Notes under the pieces: model-generated
Seen by the model: the letters and a program-made list of their open reading frames with translations, nothing else
Database searches by the model: none
Told to the model about the DNA's origin: nothing
In this document: one piece after another, positions 27,282-34,255 of the stretch
Layout: the number at the start of each line of letters is the position of its first letter
Numbering within the stretch: position 1 is the stretch's first letter
Assembly (NCBI GenBank): GCA_937890765.1
Contig: CALADQ010000010.1
Span: 37,552 to 101,551, forward strand
DNA: 64,000 bases
Source: an uncultured Candidatus Neoarthromitus sp.
GTDB lineage: Bacteria; Bacillota; Clostridia; Clostridiales; Clostridiaceae
Direction: 5' to 3'
Position numbers and translations under genes: made by a program

Positions 27282-27977
27282 ATGAAAAATACAGATGGGC
27301 GTGAGTACCTACAACTTGTTTGGAAATCTCCAGAAAGTAGAAAACAACATGTAATAGGTGAATTATCCAAAAATGGTAAATTCTGTTTTAAATATTGTGG
27401 CTCGATCAAAGAGGCTATTGATGAAGGCTTTATACCAATAATAGCGTTTTCAGACATAAATAGAGTGTATGAAAATGATACAATGTTTCCTGTTTTTTCT
27501 AGTAGGTTACCGAGTGCTAATCGGGTAGATATTGATCAAATACTGCAAAAATATGAAATGAAAGAATATGATGAATTTGAACTTTTAAGGCGTTCAGGGT
27601 CTAAATTACCAACGGATAATTTAGAGTTTATAGATCCTATATTTTATGAAAGTTTAGAATATTATAAAAATTCACATATAGAAAGGATATTTCAGGTTGC
27701 TGGGTCAAAGTACTACGTGAATTGTAACAATAAGGATTGTAACATAAAGGAAGGAGAAAGAGTTGAATTAATACCTGAACCTGATAATAAATTTGATAGC
27801 AATGCGATAAAAGTAATATATAATGTTATGCACATAGGGTATGTACCAAGATGTTATAGTAAAGCTTTAACCGAGATTATAAATAGCGGGTATAACTATG
27901 ATTGCTATATCAATAGTATAAAAAAAGATAAAAATGATAACTATTGTATAAAATTAAAGGTTATTATTAAATTGTAA
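27282..27977 (+). CDS. HipA-N-like domain fused to a HIRAN domain
   Basis: A 231-residue protein. The N-terminal half (YLQLVWKSPESRKQHVIGEL, FPVFSSRLPSANRVD, LEFIDPI) resembles the N-terminal subdomain of HipA, the part made as separate HipS in HipBST systems. The C-terminal part (residues about 140-231: FQVAGSKYY, EGERVELIPEPDNKFDSNAIKV, IGYVPRCYSKAL) is a HIRAN domain, a fold that binds 3' DNA ends in HLTF/Rad5-type proteins. The start is the ATG at 27282, with AGGGGG upstream, three bases after the kinase gene stop; coupling is likely. The pair looks like a kinase plus regulatory/DNA-sensing partner, probably toxin-antitoxin or anti-phage. Function is inferred. Confidence 0.7.
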   Translation: MKNTDGREYLQLVWKSPESRKQHVIGELSKNGKFCFKYCGSIKEAIDEGFIPIIAFSDINRVYENDTMFPVFSSRLPSANRVDIDQILQKYEMKEYDEFELLRRSGSKLPTDNLEFIDPIFYESLEYYKNSHIERIFQVAGSKYYVNCNNKDCNIKEGERVELIPEPDNKFDSNAIKVIYNVMHIGYVPRCYSKALTEIINSGYNYDCYINSIKKDKNDNYCIKLKVIIKL

Positions 27978-28047
27978 GTTCTACGTATCGTAAATATAGC
28001 AGTACTCATTCAAACGTAAAAATGATAGATAAATTATCAGATAAAAA

Positions 28048-28070
28048 AGAGATGGTTTAATGCCATCTCT
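28048..28070 (+). terminator. Hairpin after the HipA/HIRAN operon
   Basis: An 8-bp stem AGAGATGG/CCATCTCT (28048-28055 and 28063-28070) with loop TTTAATG is preceded by an A run and followed by only a weak T-rich stretch. Nearly the same hairpin occurs at 29781-29811, so it marks both sides of the methylase/zinc-ribbon segment. A terminator is likely; on the minus strand the A run would give the T run. Confidence 0.65.
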
Positions 28071-28123
28071 ATATAATTATTTTCAAAATGGTAGCAAATT
28101 TTTAAGAAAGGTATTTGTGTGAT

Positions 28124-28960
28124 ATGAGAAAAAATGGATTATTGGCACCTGTTTTAAAATGGGTGGGAGGTAAAAGACAATTAATAGATGTTTTTACTCC
28201 CTTATTACCTAAAAAGATAAAATCTTATTGCGAGCCATTTGTTGGTGGGGGTGCGTTGTTATTCCATCTACAGCCTAATATAGCGTACATAAATGATATA
28301 AATACGGATTTAATAGATGTATACACTATTATAAGAGATAATGTTGATGAATTAATTGAGGAGTTAAAAAAATATAAGAATAATTCAGAATTTTTTTATC
28401 ATATACGTAAGTGGGATAGAGATAAGGATAAATATAATTCTTTATCAAATGTAGAGAAGGCCGCTCGTATTTTATATTTGAATAAGACTTGTTATAATGG
28501 ATTGTATCGTGTTAATAACGCAGGTGAATTTAATTCACCATTTGGGGATTATAAAAATCCTAATATAGTAAATGAACCTGTATTACGAGCGGTTAGTAGC
28601 TATTTTAATAACGAGACTATATATTTTTCTTCAAAAGATTATTCTGAGATACTATCACGAGTAGATGGAGATACTTTTGTTTATCTTGATCCTCCGTATG
28701 ATCCAGTTTCAGAAACCTCAAATTTTACAGGATATTCTAAGGGTGGATTTAGTAAAGGTGATCAAGTAAGGTTGCGTGAATGGTGTGATGATTTAGATAG
28801 AAGAGGTATTAAGTTTATGCTTTCTAATTCAGCTACTTCTTTTATTAAGGAACAATATGCAGCATATAATTTAAGTGTAGTACAAGCAAAACGTTCCATA
28901 AATTCTGTAGGTAACAAACGTGGAGATGTTGATGAGTTAGTAGTGAGGAATTATGAGTAA
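28124..28960 (+). CDS. Dam-type DNA adenine N6-methyltransferase
   Basis: A 278-residue class alpha amino-methyltransferase of the DpnM/Dam family. SAM-binding motif I is YCEPFVGGGALLFHL (near 35) after LKWVGGKRQL; the catalytic motif IV is VYLDPPYDPVS (near 186). The family usually methylates adenine, often in GATC, but the target site cannot be read from sequence. The ATG at 28124 is chosen over a TTG at 28115 because AGAAAGG is better spaced. No complete restriction gene follows, so it is an orphan enzyme, perhaps protecting phage DNA; a 30-codon ORF overlapping its stop may be the stub of a lost nuclease gene. Confidence 0.92.
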   Translation: MRKNGLLAPVLKWVGGKRQLIDVFTPLLPKKIKSYCEPFVGGGALLFHLQPNIAYINDINTDLIDVYTIIRDNVDELIEELKKYKNNSEFFYHIRKWDRDKDKYNSLSNVEKAARILYLNKTCYNGLYRVNNAGEFNSPFGDYKNPNIVNEPVLRAVSSYFNNETIYFSSKDYSEILSRVDGDTFVYLDPPYDPVSETSNFTGYSKGGFSKGDQVRLREWCDDLDRRGIKFMLSNSATSFIKEQYAAYNLSVVQAKRSINSVGNKRGDVDELVVRNYE

Positions 28961-29045
28961 TTTAAATGATATAAAGTGGGAAGAAATATTTGACAAATAT
29001 AATGTTTTACTATTTATGGTAGTATGGAGTGTATTTTTATTTTAA
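28953..29045 (+). pseudogene. Possible 5' stub of a restriction endonuclease gene
   Basis: A 30-codon ORF overlaps the last 8 bases of the methylase gene. Its product begins MSNLNDIKWEEIFDKYNV, which looks to me like the N-terminus of some type II restriction endonucleases (xxWxxIFxKYNI), then loses any likeness (LLFMVVWSVFLF) and stops. A promoter for the next gene seems to lie within it. The simplest reading is a methylase-nuclease pair whose nuclease was deleted. A non-coding coincidence is possible. Confidence 0.35.
28990..29020 (+). promoter_or_regulatory. Candidate promoter of the zinc-ribbon/SHOCT gene
   Basis: A consensus -35 TTGACA (28990-28995) is followed at 17 bases by TTTATG (29013-29018) or at 19 bases by TATGGT (29015-29020). 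The start codon of the next gene is at 29062. The -35 is perfect, the -10 is weak. Confidence 0.45.
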
Positions 29046-29061
29046 AAAAGGAGTTTTGGAG

Positions 29062-29781
29062 ATGGCAAAATGTGCTGTATGTGGAGGCGGAGTAGGTATA
29101 ACTAGCTTAAAATTAGCAGATAAACAAAGATGTTGTTACAAATGCTATACAAAATGTGGATTTAAAACGCCAATAGAGGCGTCCTCGAGGAGTGCGGGCG
29201 AACTGCAAGAGTTGGTTAAAAATATGGACAAGTCAGCGGCAGATGTAAAAACCTTTAAAGCTACTAAAAGTGTTAAAAAATACATTGATATTGATGAGGT
29301 CAATAAAAAATGGTTAGTAAAAGTTGGTAAAAACCCAGTGATTTATGATTTTGCGGATTTATCCGATTTTGAGTTACTAGAGGACGGTAAAACTAAAAGT
29401 GGTTTAGGTAGTGCCTTAGGTGGAGGGTTTTTATTTGGTCCTTTAGGAGCTATTGTTGGTGGTATCACAGGCAAGGGTAAAAGAGTGTGCAACTCTCTAA
29501 AAATAAAAATTACACTTAAAGGTGTTAACGCACCTATATTATATCTAGATTTTTTAAATACGAGAACTAAAGTTAATAGTATTACATACAAAACTAGTAT
29601 GGAGTTTGTGAGGTCAACATCTACGTTGCTTCAACTCATAAAAGACAGCAACAAAGACACACCTCAAGTCGCAGCTGCGTCGGTAGCAGACGAGATTGCT
29701 AAATTTAAAGACTTGGCAGAAAAAGGCATTATAACGCAAGAAGAGTTTGACGCTAAGAAAAAACAATTATTAGGTATATAA
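29062..29781 (+). CDS. Zinc-ribbon (DUF4428-like), glycine-zipper, SHOCT protein
   Basis: A 239-residue protein built of three parts. The N-terminus CAVCGGGVGI...CCYKCYTKC (residues 4-33) is a four-cysteine zinc ribbon like DUF4428. The middle is PH/GRAM-like beta-rich sequence interrupted by a glycine-rich segment, SGLGSALGGGFLFGPLG and following (about 114-140), of glycine-zipper type that may enter membranes. The end (IAKFKDLAEKGIITQEEFDAK, about 212-239) is a SHOCT oligomerisation motif. The ATG at 29062 has GGAG upstream. Probably a prophage cargo gene acting at the membrane; function unknown. Confidence 0.65.
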   Translation: MAKCAVCGGGVGITSLKLADKQRCCYKCYTKCGFKTPIEASSRSAGELQELVKNMDKSAADVKTFKATKSVKKYIDIDEVNKKWLVKVGKNPVIYDFADLSDFELLEDGKTKSGLGSALGGGFLFGPLGAIVGGITGKGKRVCNSLKIKITLKGVNAPILYLDFLNTRTKVNSITYKTSMEFVRSTSTLLQLIKDSNKDTPQVAAASVADEIAKFKDLAEKGIITQEEFDAKKKQLLGI

Positions 29782-29811
29782 AAAGAGATGGTTTAACGCC
29801 ATCTCTTTTTT
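29781..29811. terminator. Bidirectional terminator between converging genes
   Basis: An 11-bp stem (29781-29791 and 29799-29809, loop TTTAACG) is flanked by an A run on the left and a T run on the right, so it can stop the rightward zinc-ribbon gene and the leftward membrane gene. The core AGAGATGGTTTAA.GCCATCTCT is the same as at 28048-28070 apart from one base. Confidence 0.9.
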
Positions 29812-29846
29812 ACTCTAACAATCTAATTATTTCTCTGCTAATTCTT

Positions 29847-31214
29847 TTATTGTAATTGTATCGGTGCATCCCATGGCGTGGCGTAAGTGTTTATCCAGTC
29901 CAATCCTTTATCGCCATAGGCTGCATGTCCAGTTTGTATCTCCCAACGTGCTCCGTTATCATACTCAACAATCCGGAGGTAGTAATAGTTAGAGTAGTGT
30001 GGAGCTTGAGTGTTACGGTAATTTAATCCATCTGCATTTAGTCGATACGACCGAGTGTAAGTACGCTGATTACTTTGGCTCCAAGTATAAGATGCGTCTG
30101 AGTAATAAAAGTTAAAAAAATTATCAGGTAAATAAGTAGATATTATATCAACGGTTTTATCAACACTCATGTCCATAGCAAAACCATGGTCGTTGACAAT
30201 AATCTCTAATTTAGATATGTAATTATCATTATCAGAGAGAGTAGTCATATATAAAACTGTATCTGCATCGTACGGTTGTTTAGATGCGCGTTTTAGTGCA
30301 GCGTCTTTAGACCCTTGTAATATCGTTATGCGTTGATCTCCTATATCATTGTAATAATTTACTACATCCTCAAAACTGTCATATATCTTAGGGTGGTCGT
30401 CAAGAGTAAGCAGCTCCAAAGTAGAGTAATTTGTAATCCCTTTTACGACGGTGTTAGATGAGACTTGACTATCTGATGGAGTATTATTTGGAGTTAAGTA
30501 GCTGAGGATTATTATCCCTATAACAGAGATAGTAATTGCCACTAACGCAAATAACCTAGCTGCGCGTAAGCGTTGATGTTGCGTACTTTTATTTTTAGGT
30601 ATACGTATTTTAGCAACTTTTTGTCTCACCTCGTCGCACAGTGCAAGTTGGTCAGGTGTGAGCGGACGTTGATGGTCTGTATACATATCAAAACCTTCAA
30701 TAAAACTATCCCTGGCATATGTAATTGAGCTATATGCGACAGTTAATACTGCTTGGTCAACTGTAATATTTTTAGATCGTGATCCAAATTGTAAAACAAA
30801 ACTATCTGCGGTCAATATGGTAGCGGTTGTTATTTTGTCAATAGCACACTCAAACGAGTCATCTTTACCTGTAAAAATAACCCTCTTATTAGTTACAAGC
30901 AGATCACCATTATAAAAATTCCGTATATCACTTCTAATAGCTCTACTCCCGCTACTACCTGTGCGTACGCTCACTCCTTTAGCTACTCTAAAACTAGCTC
31001 CTGCAGATCTACCAGTATAACCTACAACCCTGTTTTTATCCTCAAAAGTACTGGCAGGTGCCGCAAAAATCAAGCATTCTCCTGGTTGTGCAAAAAATCC
31101 ATAATAGTTAACTCTGGGTAATCCTACTTTAAGCTCAAAAGGTATAATATCTGTATAAATTGCAGCTTTGTTAAATCGAGCAATTTTAATTAGCTGTTCC
31201 TTATTTAGTTCCAT
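29847..31214 (-). CDS. Single-pass membrane protein with PH/GRAM-like cytoplasmic domain
   Basis: A 455-residue protein. Residues about 90-170 (LLVTNKRVIFTGKDDSFECAI, ILTADSFVLQFGS) resemble bacterial PH/GRAM-like domains. One transmembrane helix follows (LFALVAITISVIGIIILSY, about 219-238), then a 215-residue, probably external, part rich in Tyr, Asn and Asp. The N-terminus lacks a signal, so a cytoplasmic N-terminus is likely. Start ATG has AAGGAG 6 bases upstream. It is in the lysogeny region and leftward like the repressor, so it may be expressed in the lysogen as a host-conversion or superinfection-exclusion factor; this is inference only. Confidence 0.55.
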   Translation of the reverse strand: MELNKEQLIKIARFNKAAIYTDIIPFELKVGLPRVNYYGFFAQPGECLIFAAPASTFEDKNRVVGYTGRSAGASFRVAKGVSVRTGSSGSRAIRSDIRNFYNGDLLVTNKRVIFTGKDDSFECAIDKITTATILTADSFVLQFGSRSKNITVDQAVLTVAYSSITYARDSFIEGFDMYTDHQRPLTPDQLALCDEVRQKVAKIRIPKNKSTQHQRLRAARLFALVAITISVIGIIILSYLTPNNTPSDSQVSSNTVVKGITNYSTLELLTLDDHPKIYDSFEDVVNYYNDIGDQRITILQGSKDAALKRASKQPYDADTVLYMTTLSDNDNYISKLEIIVNDHGFAMDMSVDKTVDIISTYLPDNFFNFYYSDASYTWSQSNQRTYTRSYRLNADGLNYRNTQAPHYSNYYYLRIVEYDNGARWEIQTGHAAYGDKGLDWINTYATPWDAPIQLQ

Positions 31215-31228
31215 ACAAACTCCTTATT

Positions 31229-31302
31229 AATCTTTTCACCAATACATTAATGTTTATTTTTTTAACCTCTAAAGCGCGATTAAAATATTCAAAAAAATCT
31301 AT
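31229..31302 (-). pseudogene. Fragment of a duplicated HTH repressor gene
   Basis: Bases 31246-31302 match 31549-31605, the first 19 codons of the adjacent repressor gene, at 45 of 57 positions by eye. Translated, it reads DFFEYFNRALEVKKININVLVKRL against DHFNRALEVKKINVNMLAKRL. The copy lacks a start codon and runs into the leader of the membrane-protein gene. It is a leftover of a tandem duplication or of recombination that exchanged the flanking cargo. Confidence 0.6.
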
Positions 31303-31311
31303 AATATCATC

Positions 31312-31605
31312 TTAATCCAATAACCTAGTTAAATCCCTATTAATCTTTTTATATATCTCAATTTCTTCTTTTGTATACTTGTCGGACAACTTGTCAAAGT
31401 GAGGGTCGTCCTCAGCAAAAAACTCTGCAAAACTCATACCAAAACCCTCGATTATAATACGTGTCATCATGTCGTAACTAGGAATCCTAACTCCTTTACG
31501 GATTTGATAGAGATTGCTGTTAGGTAATCCAAGGCGTTTAGCTAACATATTAACATTTATCTTTTTAACCTCTAAAGCACGGTTAAAGTGGTCTACAAAA
31601 TTCAT
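31312..31605 (-). CDS. HTH-type transcriptional regulator (repressor-like)
   Basis: A 97-residue XRE-family protein: helix-turn-helix at about 16-38 (VNMLAKRLGLPNSNLYQIRKG), followed by IPSYDMMTRIIIEGFGMSFAEFF and a charged C-terminal tail without a protease or metallopeptidase domain. It lies divergently to a Cro-like gene with a 212-base control region between, the usual layout of a lysis-lysogeny switch. SD AGGAG is 7 bases before the ATG. Because a second repressor/Cro-like pair follows at 32127/32464, which pair sets phage immunity cannot be decided. Confidence 0.75.
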   Translation of the reverse strand: MNFVDHFNRALEVKKINVNMLAKRLGLPNSNLYQIRKGVRIPSYDMMTRIIIEGFGMSFAEFFAEDDPHFDKLSDKYTKEEIEIYKKINRDLTRLLD

Positions 31606-31665
31606 GACATGCTCCTAATACATATTTTCAAAAATATTAAAAATCGAAGATATCTTTAGAAAACT

Positions 31666-31680
31666 CATGCTATAAGCATG
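31666..31680. promoter_or_regulatory. Operator-like palindrome in the first switch region
   Basis: CATGCT-ATA-AGCATG is a perfect 15-bp palindrome between the divergent regulators at 31605(-) and 31818(+). Another CATGCT half-site is at 31719-31724, inside the spacer of the candidate rightward promoter. Likely binding sites of one of the two HTH proteins. Confidence 0.45.
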
Positions 31681-31710
31681 TTTTTAATAAAAAATACCAA
31701 ATCTATAAGC

Positions 31711-31739
31711 TTGTATTACATGCTCACAAGATGTATTAT
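31711..31739 (+). promoter_or_regulatory. Candidate rightward promoter of the first switch
   Basis: TTGTAT (31711-31716) and TATTAT (31734-31739) are 17 bases apart, 79 bases before the Cro-like start codon at 31818. A CATGCT half-site lies in the spacer, which would allow repression. Confidence 0.4.
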
Positions 31740-31817
31740 ATATCCATAAAGTAAATAAATCTTCCTGACGGAAAGAAAATTTACCTATATTATACATTAC
31801 GAGAGGAGGTTTATACA

Positions 31818-32033
31818 ATGTACAAAAGGTTAAAAATCATATACCCAAACCTAAAATTAAAGATGGCTGAGCGAGATAACAACCCTGATGATTTAGCCAA
31901 AATCACAAACACTACTGTACAAACTGTACGACGTAAGTTGAAAGGCGATTGCGATTTTAAACTAAACGAAGTAAAAACTTTAGCAGATTATTATAAATCA
32001 CCAATAGAGCACTTGTTTTATATGTCTAAATAA
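31818..32033 (+). CDS. Small HTH protein, Cro-like
   Basis: A 71-residue protein with an XRE-type HTH: LKMAERDNNPDDLAKITNTTVQTVRRKLKGD and then FKLNEVKTLADYYKSPIEHLF, which matches the last helices of Cro/C1-type domains. GAGAGGAGG is well spaced before the ATG. It opens the rightward direction opposite the 97-residue regulator. Confidence 0.7.
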   Translation: MYKRLKIIYPNLKLKMAERDNNPDDLAKITNTTVQTVRRKLKGDCDFKLNEVKTLADYYKSPIEHLFYMSK

Positions 32034-32126
32034 TGAATATTCTGTTAATAATTATATTACATATCGGGAGAGGGTGACAAGGTAAAGTTACACAAAAAGA
32101 CGTAATAAAAAGAGACAAGCATGCAC

Positions 32127-32345
32127 TTATCTCTTAATTTCTGGATTATCTGTTAATCCAAGTAAATAATCTACGGATACTTCAAAATATTTAGCTATTT
32201 TTATAATAGCTGGTGCTGTAGGTTGGATTTCACCGGATTCGTACCTACGGATAGTCCTATCATTTACATTAAGGTGGTCTGATAATAATGCTTGAGTTAA
32301 CTGTGATTTTAATCGTAACTCTTTAAATCTATCTTTAAATTCCAT
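32127..32345 (-). CDS. HTH-type repressor, second divergent pair
   Basis: A compact 72-residue XRE repressor: FKELRLKSQLTQALLSDHLNVNDRTIRRYESGEIQPTAP... shows a full HTH (residues about 17-38) followed by IIKIAKYFEVSVDYLLGLTD, the typical end of C1-like minimal repressors. AGGAG is 9 bases before the ATG. It faces the 74-residue HTH gene across a consensus promoter with ACAGGGC repeats, so it is the best candidate for control of the early rightward operon. Confidence 0.8.
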   Translation of the reverse strand: MEFKDRFKELRLKSQLTQALLSDHLNVNDRTIRRYESGEIQPTAPAIIKIAKYFEVSVDYLLGLTDNPEIKR

Positions 32346-32381
32346 GTCAAAAGCTCCTATAAAAAAATTTCGAAAAAACTA

Positions 32382-32410
32382 TTGACAGGGCGAATGATCC
32401 CTATTATAAT
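32382..32410 (+). promoter_or_regulatory. Consensus early promoter with overlapping operator repeats
   Basis: TTGACA (32382-32387) and TATAAT (32405-32410) are exactly 17 bases apart, a perfect sigma-A promoter. The spacer holds an AGGG...CCCT inverted repeat (about 32387-32402), and the motif ACAGGGC in it recurs just downstream (near 32421), so repressor binding would cover the promoter. It drives the 32464 gene and probably the BRO-N and replication genes. Confidence 0.85.
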
Positions 32411-32463
32411 TAGAATATGAACAGGGCTTAAACGACCTAGCAAATAGTTGAAAGGAGGGCAGA

Positions 32464-32688
32464 ATGAACAGTAAATTAAAAAAATTGAGATTAGACCAAG
32501 GCTTAACTCAATCTCAATTAGCTATAAAAATACAAATCAATGAGCGGAGTTACAGACGTATAGAAAATGAAAATATCGACCCTCGAACAAGTGTATCAAT
32601 TGCTATAGCAAGGGTATTAAATACTACAGTAGAGAAAATTTTTGCTAAAAATACACAATTAAATAATAACATAAACAAGGAGGTTTAA
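32464..32688 (+). CDS. HTH protein (Cro-like), first gene of the early operon
   Basis: A 74-residue XRE-family protein: KLRLDQGLTQSQLAIKIQINERSYRRIENENIDP (residues about 6-40) is the HTH and SVSIAIARVLNTTVEKIFA the closing helices. GAAAGGAGG precedes the ATG. It is divergent from the 72-residue repressor and is followed after 2 bases by the antirepressor-like gene. Confidence 0.78.
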   Translation: MNSKLKKLRLDQGLTQSQLAIKIQINERSYRRIENENIDPRTSVSIAIARVLNTTVEKIFAKNTQLNNNINKEV

Positions 32689-32690
32689 TA

Positions 32691-33374
32691 ATGACAGATT
32701 TGCAACTATTTGCAAACCCAGAATTTGGAGAGATAAGAACGATTTTAATAGACGCTGAACCTTGGTTTGTCGGAAAGGATATAGCCGCGGCTTTAGGGTA
32801 TAGCAATCCTAGAAAATCTCTTTCTGATCACGTAGATGAAGAAGACAAGGGAGTAACGAATTGTGACACCCCTGGTGGAAGACAGAATATAACTGTAATC
32901 AACGAATCAGGACTATATAGTTTAATCCTATCAAGCAAATTACCAAAAGCAAAACAATTTAAAAGATGGGTTACATCGGAGGTATTGCCAACCATCCGTA
33001 AAACAGGTAGTTATATATCTGTACAGGCCTTCGATGACTTAGAAAAGAGGGTTAAAAAAATTGAAGCTAAGGCATTGATGCCAATTAAATCCTCACAATA
33101 TAGTATTGGAGTTAATACATCAGAGATAGCTTATAGTTTGGGCATACCCCCTAAAAGGCTATTTGACTTTTTAATAGTAACTGGGATTGTATATCGTAAG
33201 TGGGATAAATACGAGTTACATAATGACTATGTAGGTTTTGGATACATCCAAAACGTAAGAAAATCTCAAGAGACTTGTAATTGTAAGAGGATTAAATATT
33301 GGACACTCCAAGGGGTAAGATTTGTAACAGACCTATATAATAATATCGCCACTGGTGAGAGGGTGACGGGGTAA
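32691..33374 (+). CDS. ant: BRO-N phage antirepressor
   Basis: A 227-residue protein. The N-terminal BRO-N domain is complete: IRTILIDAEPWFVGKDIAAALGYSNP (split around residues 15-40), HVDEEDKGV, INESGLYSLILSSKLPKAKQFKRWVTSEVLPTIRKTG (near 84-120). The C-terminal half (STSEIAYSLGIPP-like segment IAYSLGIPPKRLFDFLI near 147-163, then KWDKYELHNDY) is a KilAC-like winged-helix region. Such proteins bind DNA or repressor to promote induction. It is the only full-length member of the four BRO-N-type genes in a row here. Confidence 0.85.
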   Translation: MTDLQLFANPEFGEIRTILIDAEPWFVGKDIAAALGYSNPRKSLSDHVDEEDKGVTNCDTPGGRQNITVINESGLYSLILSSKLPKAKQFKRWVTSEVLPTIRKTGSYISVQAFDDLEKRVKKIEAKALMPIKSSQYSIGVNTSEIAYSLGIPPKRLFDFLIVTGIVYRKWDKYELHNDYVGFGYIQNVRKSQETCNCKRIKYWTLQGVRFVTDLYNNIATGERVTG

Positions 33375-33420
33375 CGAAACGTGACGCAATATACAAAAAT
33401 CAAGGAGGAGGTTAACAACT

Positions 33421-33960
33421 TTGCAACGAAGTAAACTCAAACAAGCACGTAAAGACAAAAATTTAACTAAAAAACAGTTGGCAGATATACTAGGAGTAAC
33501 TTTAAATTATTACTACACTGTCGAATCAGGTAAAGTACCAGGAAGTACAGCGTTATGGGACAAGCTAGAGGAGATTTTAGGAACACCAAAACAAGAGTTA
33601 AAACAAATTACTGATGTTAGTAAAGTTGATAAAAAGGTATTTAAACGCGTAAAGGGTAAAGAAAAGCTAAGAGTAGTAATTAAGGACACTACAGTATGGT
33701 TTGTATATAAAGATTTAGCTGAGTTGCTAAAGTTAACAGTAAAACAACGTAAGGAGTTTAAACGATTACCGATGTATGATGATATAAGGGTAATTAAGAG
33801 AGACGATAAAACATTAACTTTAATTAACATATCTGGATTGTTTTATTTAATAAATCTACATGATGATATTACGCAGGCAAGGATTATTAAAACTTGGGTT
33901 ATAAATAAAGTTTTACCTAAAATATGGGGAGGAAGTAAGAATGACAATACACACGTTTAA
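33421..33960 (+). CDS. HTH fused to a diverged BRO-N domain
   Basis: A 179-residue protein. Residues 1-55 form an XRE HTH (KQARKDKNLTKKQLADILGVTLNYYYTVESGKVPG). Residues about 75-175 follow the BRO-N pattern in degenerate form (VVIKDTTVWFVYKDLAELLKL, LTLINISGLFYLINL, IIKTWVINKVLPKIW). The start is TTG at 33421 with AAGGAGGAGG about 11 bases upstream; no better ATG exists. Its end overlaps the next gene by 20 bases. Likely a regulator related to the preceding antirepressor. Confidence 0.65.
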   Translation: MQRSKLKQARKDKNLTKKQLADILGVTLNYYYTVESGKVPGSTALWDKLEEILGTPKQELKQITDVSKVDKKVFKRVKGKEKLRVVIKDTTVWFVYKDLAELLKLTVKQRKEFKRLPMYDDIRVIKRDDKTLTLINISGLFYLINLHDDITQARIIKTWVINKVLPKIWGGSKNDNTHV

Positions 33961-34255
33961 AAATAAAAATATAGGATCTTTACGAGTAGCTCATATACCA
34001 AACAAACTATATTTTTCAGCGGATGATTTAGTTGAGATTTTTAAAAAAGAGGACAAATTTACAAGTGATAGGTTTAAGACACAACGAGTTGTAGAGGAGA
34101 GTGATTACATATCGGAGAGAGGAGTTTTTAACATATTACACTTGCACGAGTCAGATATAGCTAAAACTGTTAAAAGGTGGCTACTGTTTGACATACTGCC
34201 AGTTGTGAGAGGAGGTATAGGTAATGGTTCTAGACATGGATTTTGTAGACCCTAG
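33941..34255 (+). CDS. Stand-alone diverged BRO-N-like protein
   Basis: A 104-residue protein on the BRO-N plan: IGSLRVAHIPNKLYFSADDLVEIFK, SDYISERGVFNILHLHESDIAKTVKRWLLFDILPVVR. It has no second domain. ATG with GGAGGAAG upstream overlaps the previous gene, and its end overlaps the next gene by 32 bases. This dense overlap suggests joint translation of the BRO-N group. Confidence 0.55.
   Translation: MTIHTFKNKNIGSLRVAHIPNKLYFSADDLVEIFKKEDKFTSDRFKTQRVVEESDYISERGVFNILHLHESDIAKTVKRWLLFDILPVVRGGIGNGSRHGFCRP

Noticed and set aside
31246..31302. Complete second repressor gene
   Set aside because: Only the first part is similar, the start codon is missing and the frame runs into the next gene's leader; treated as a fragment.
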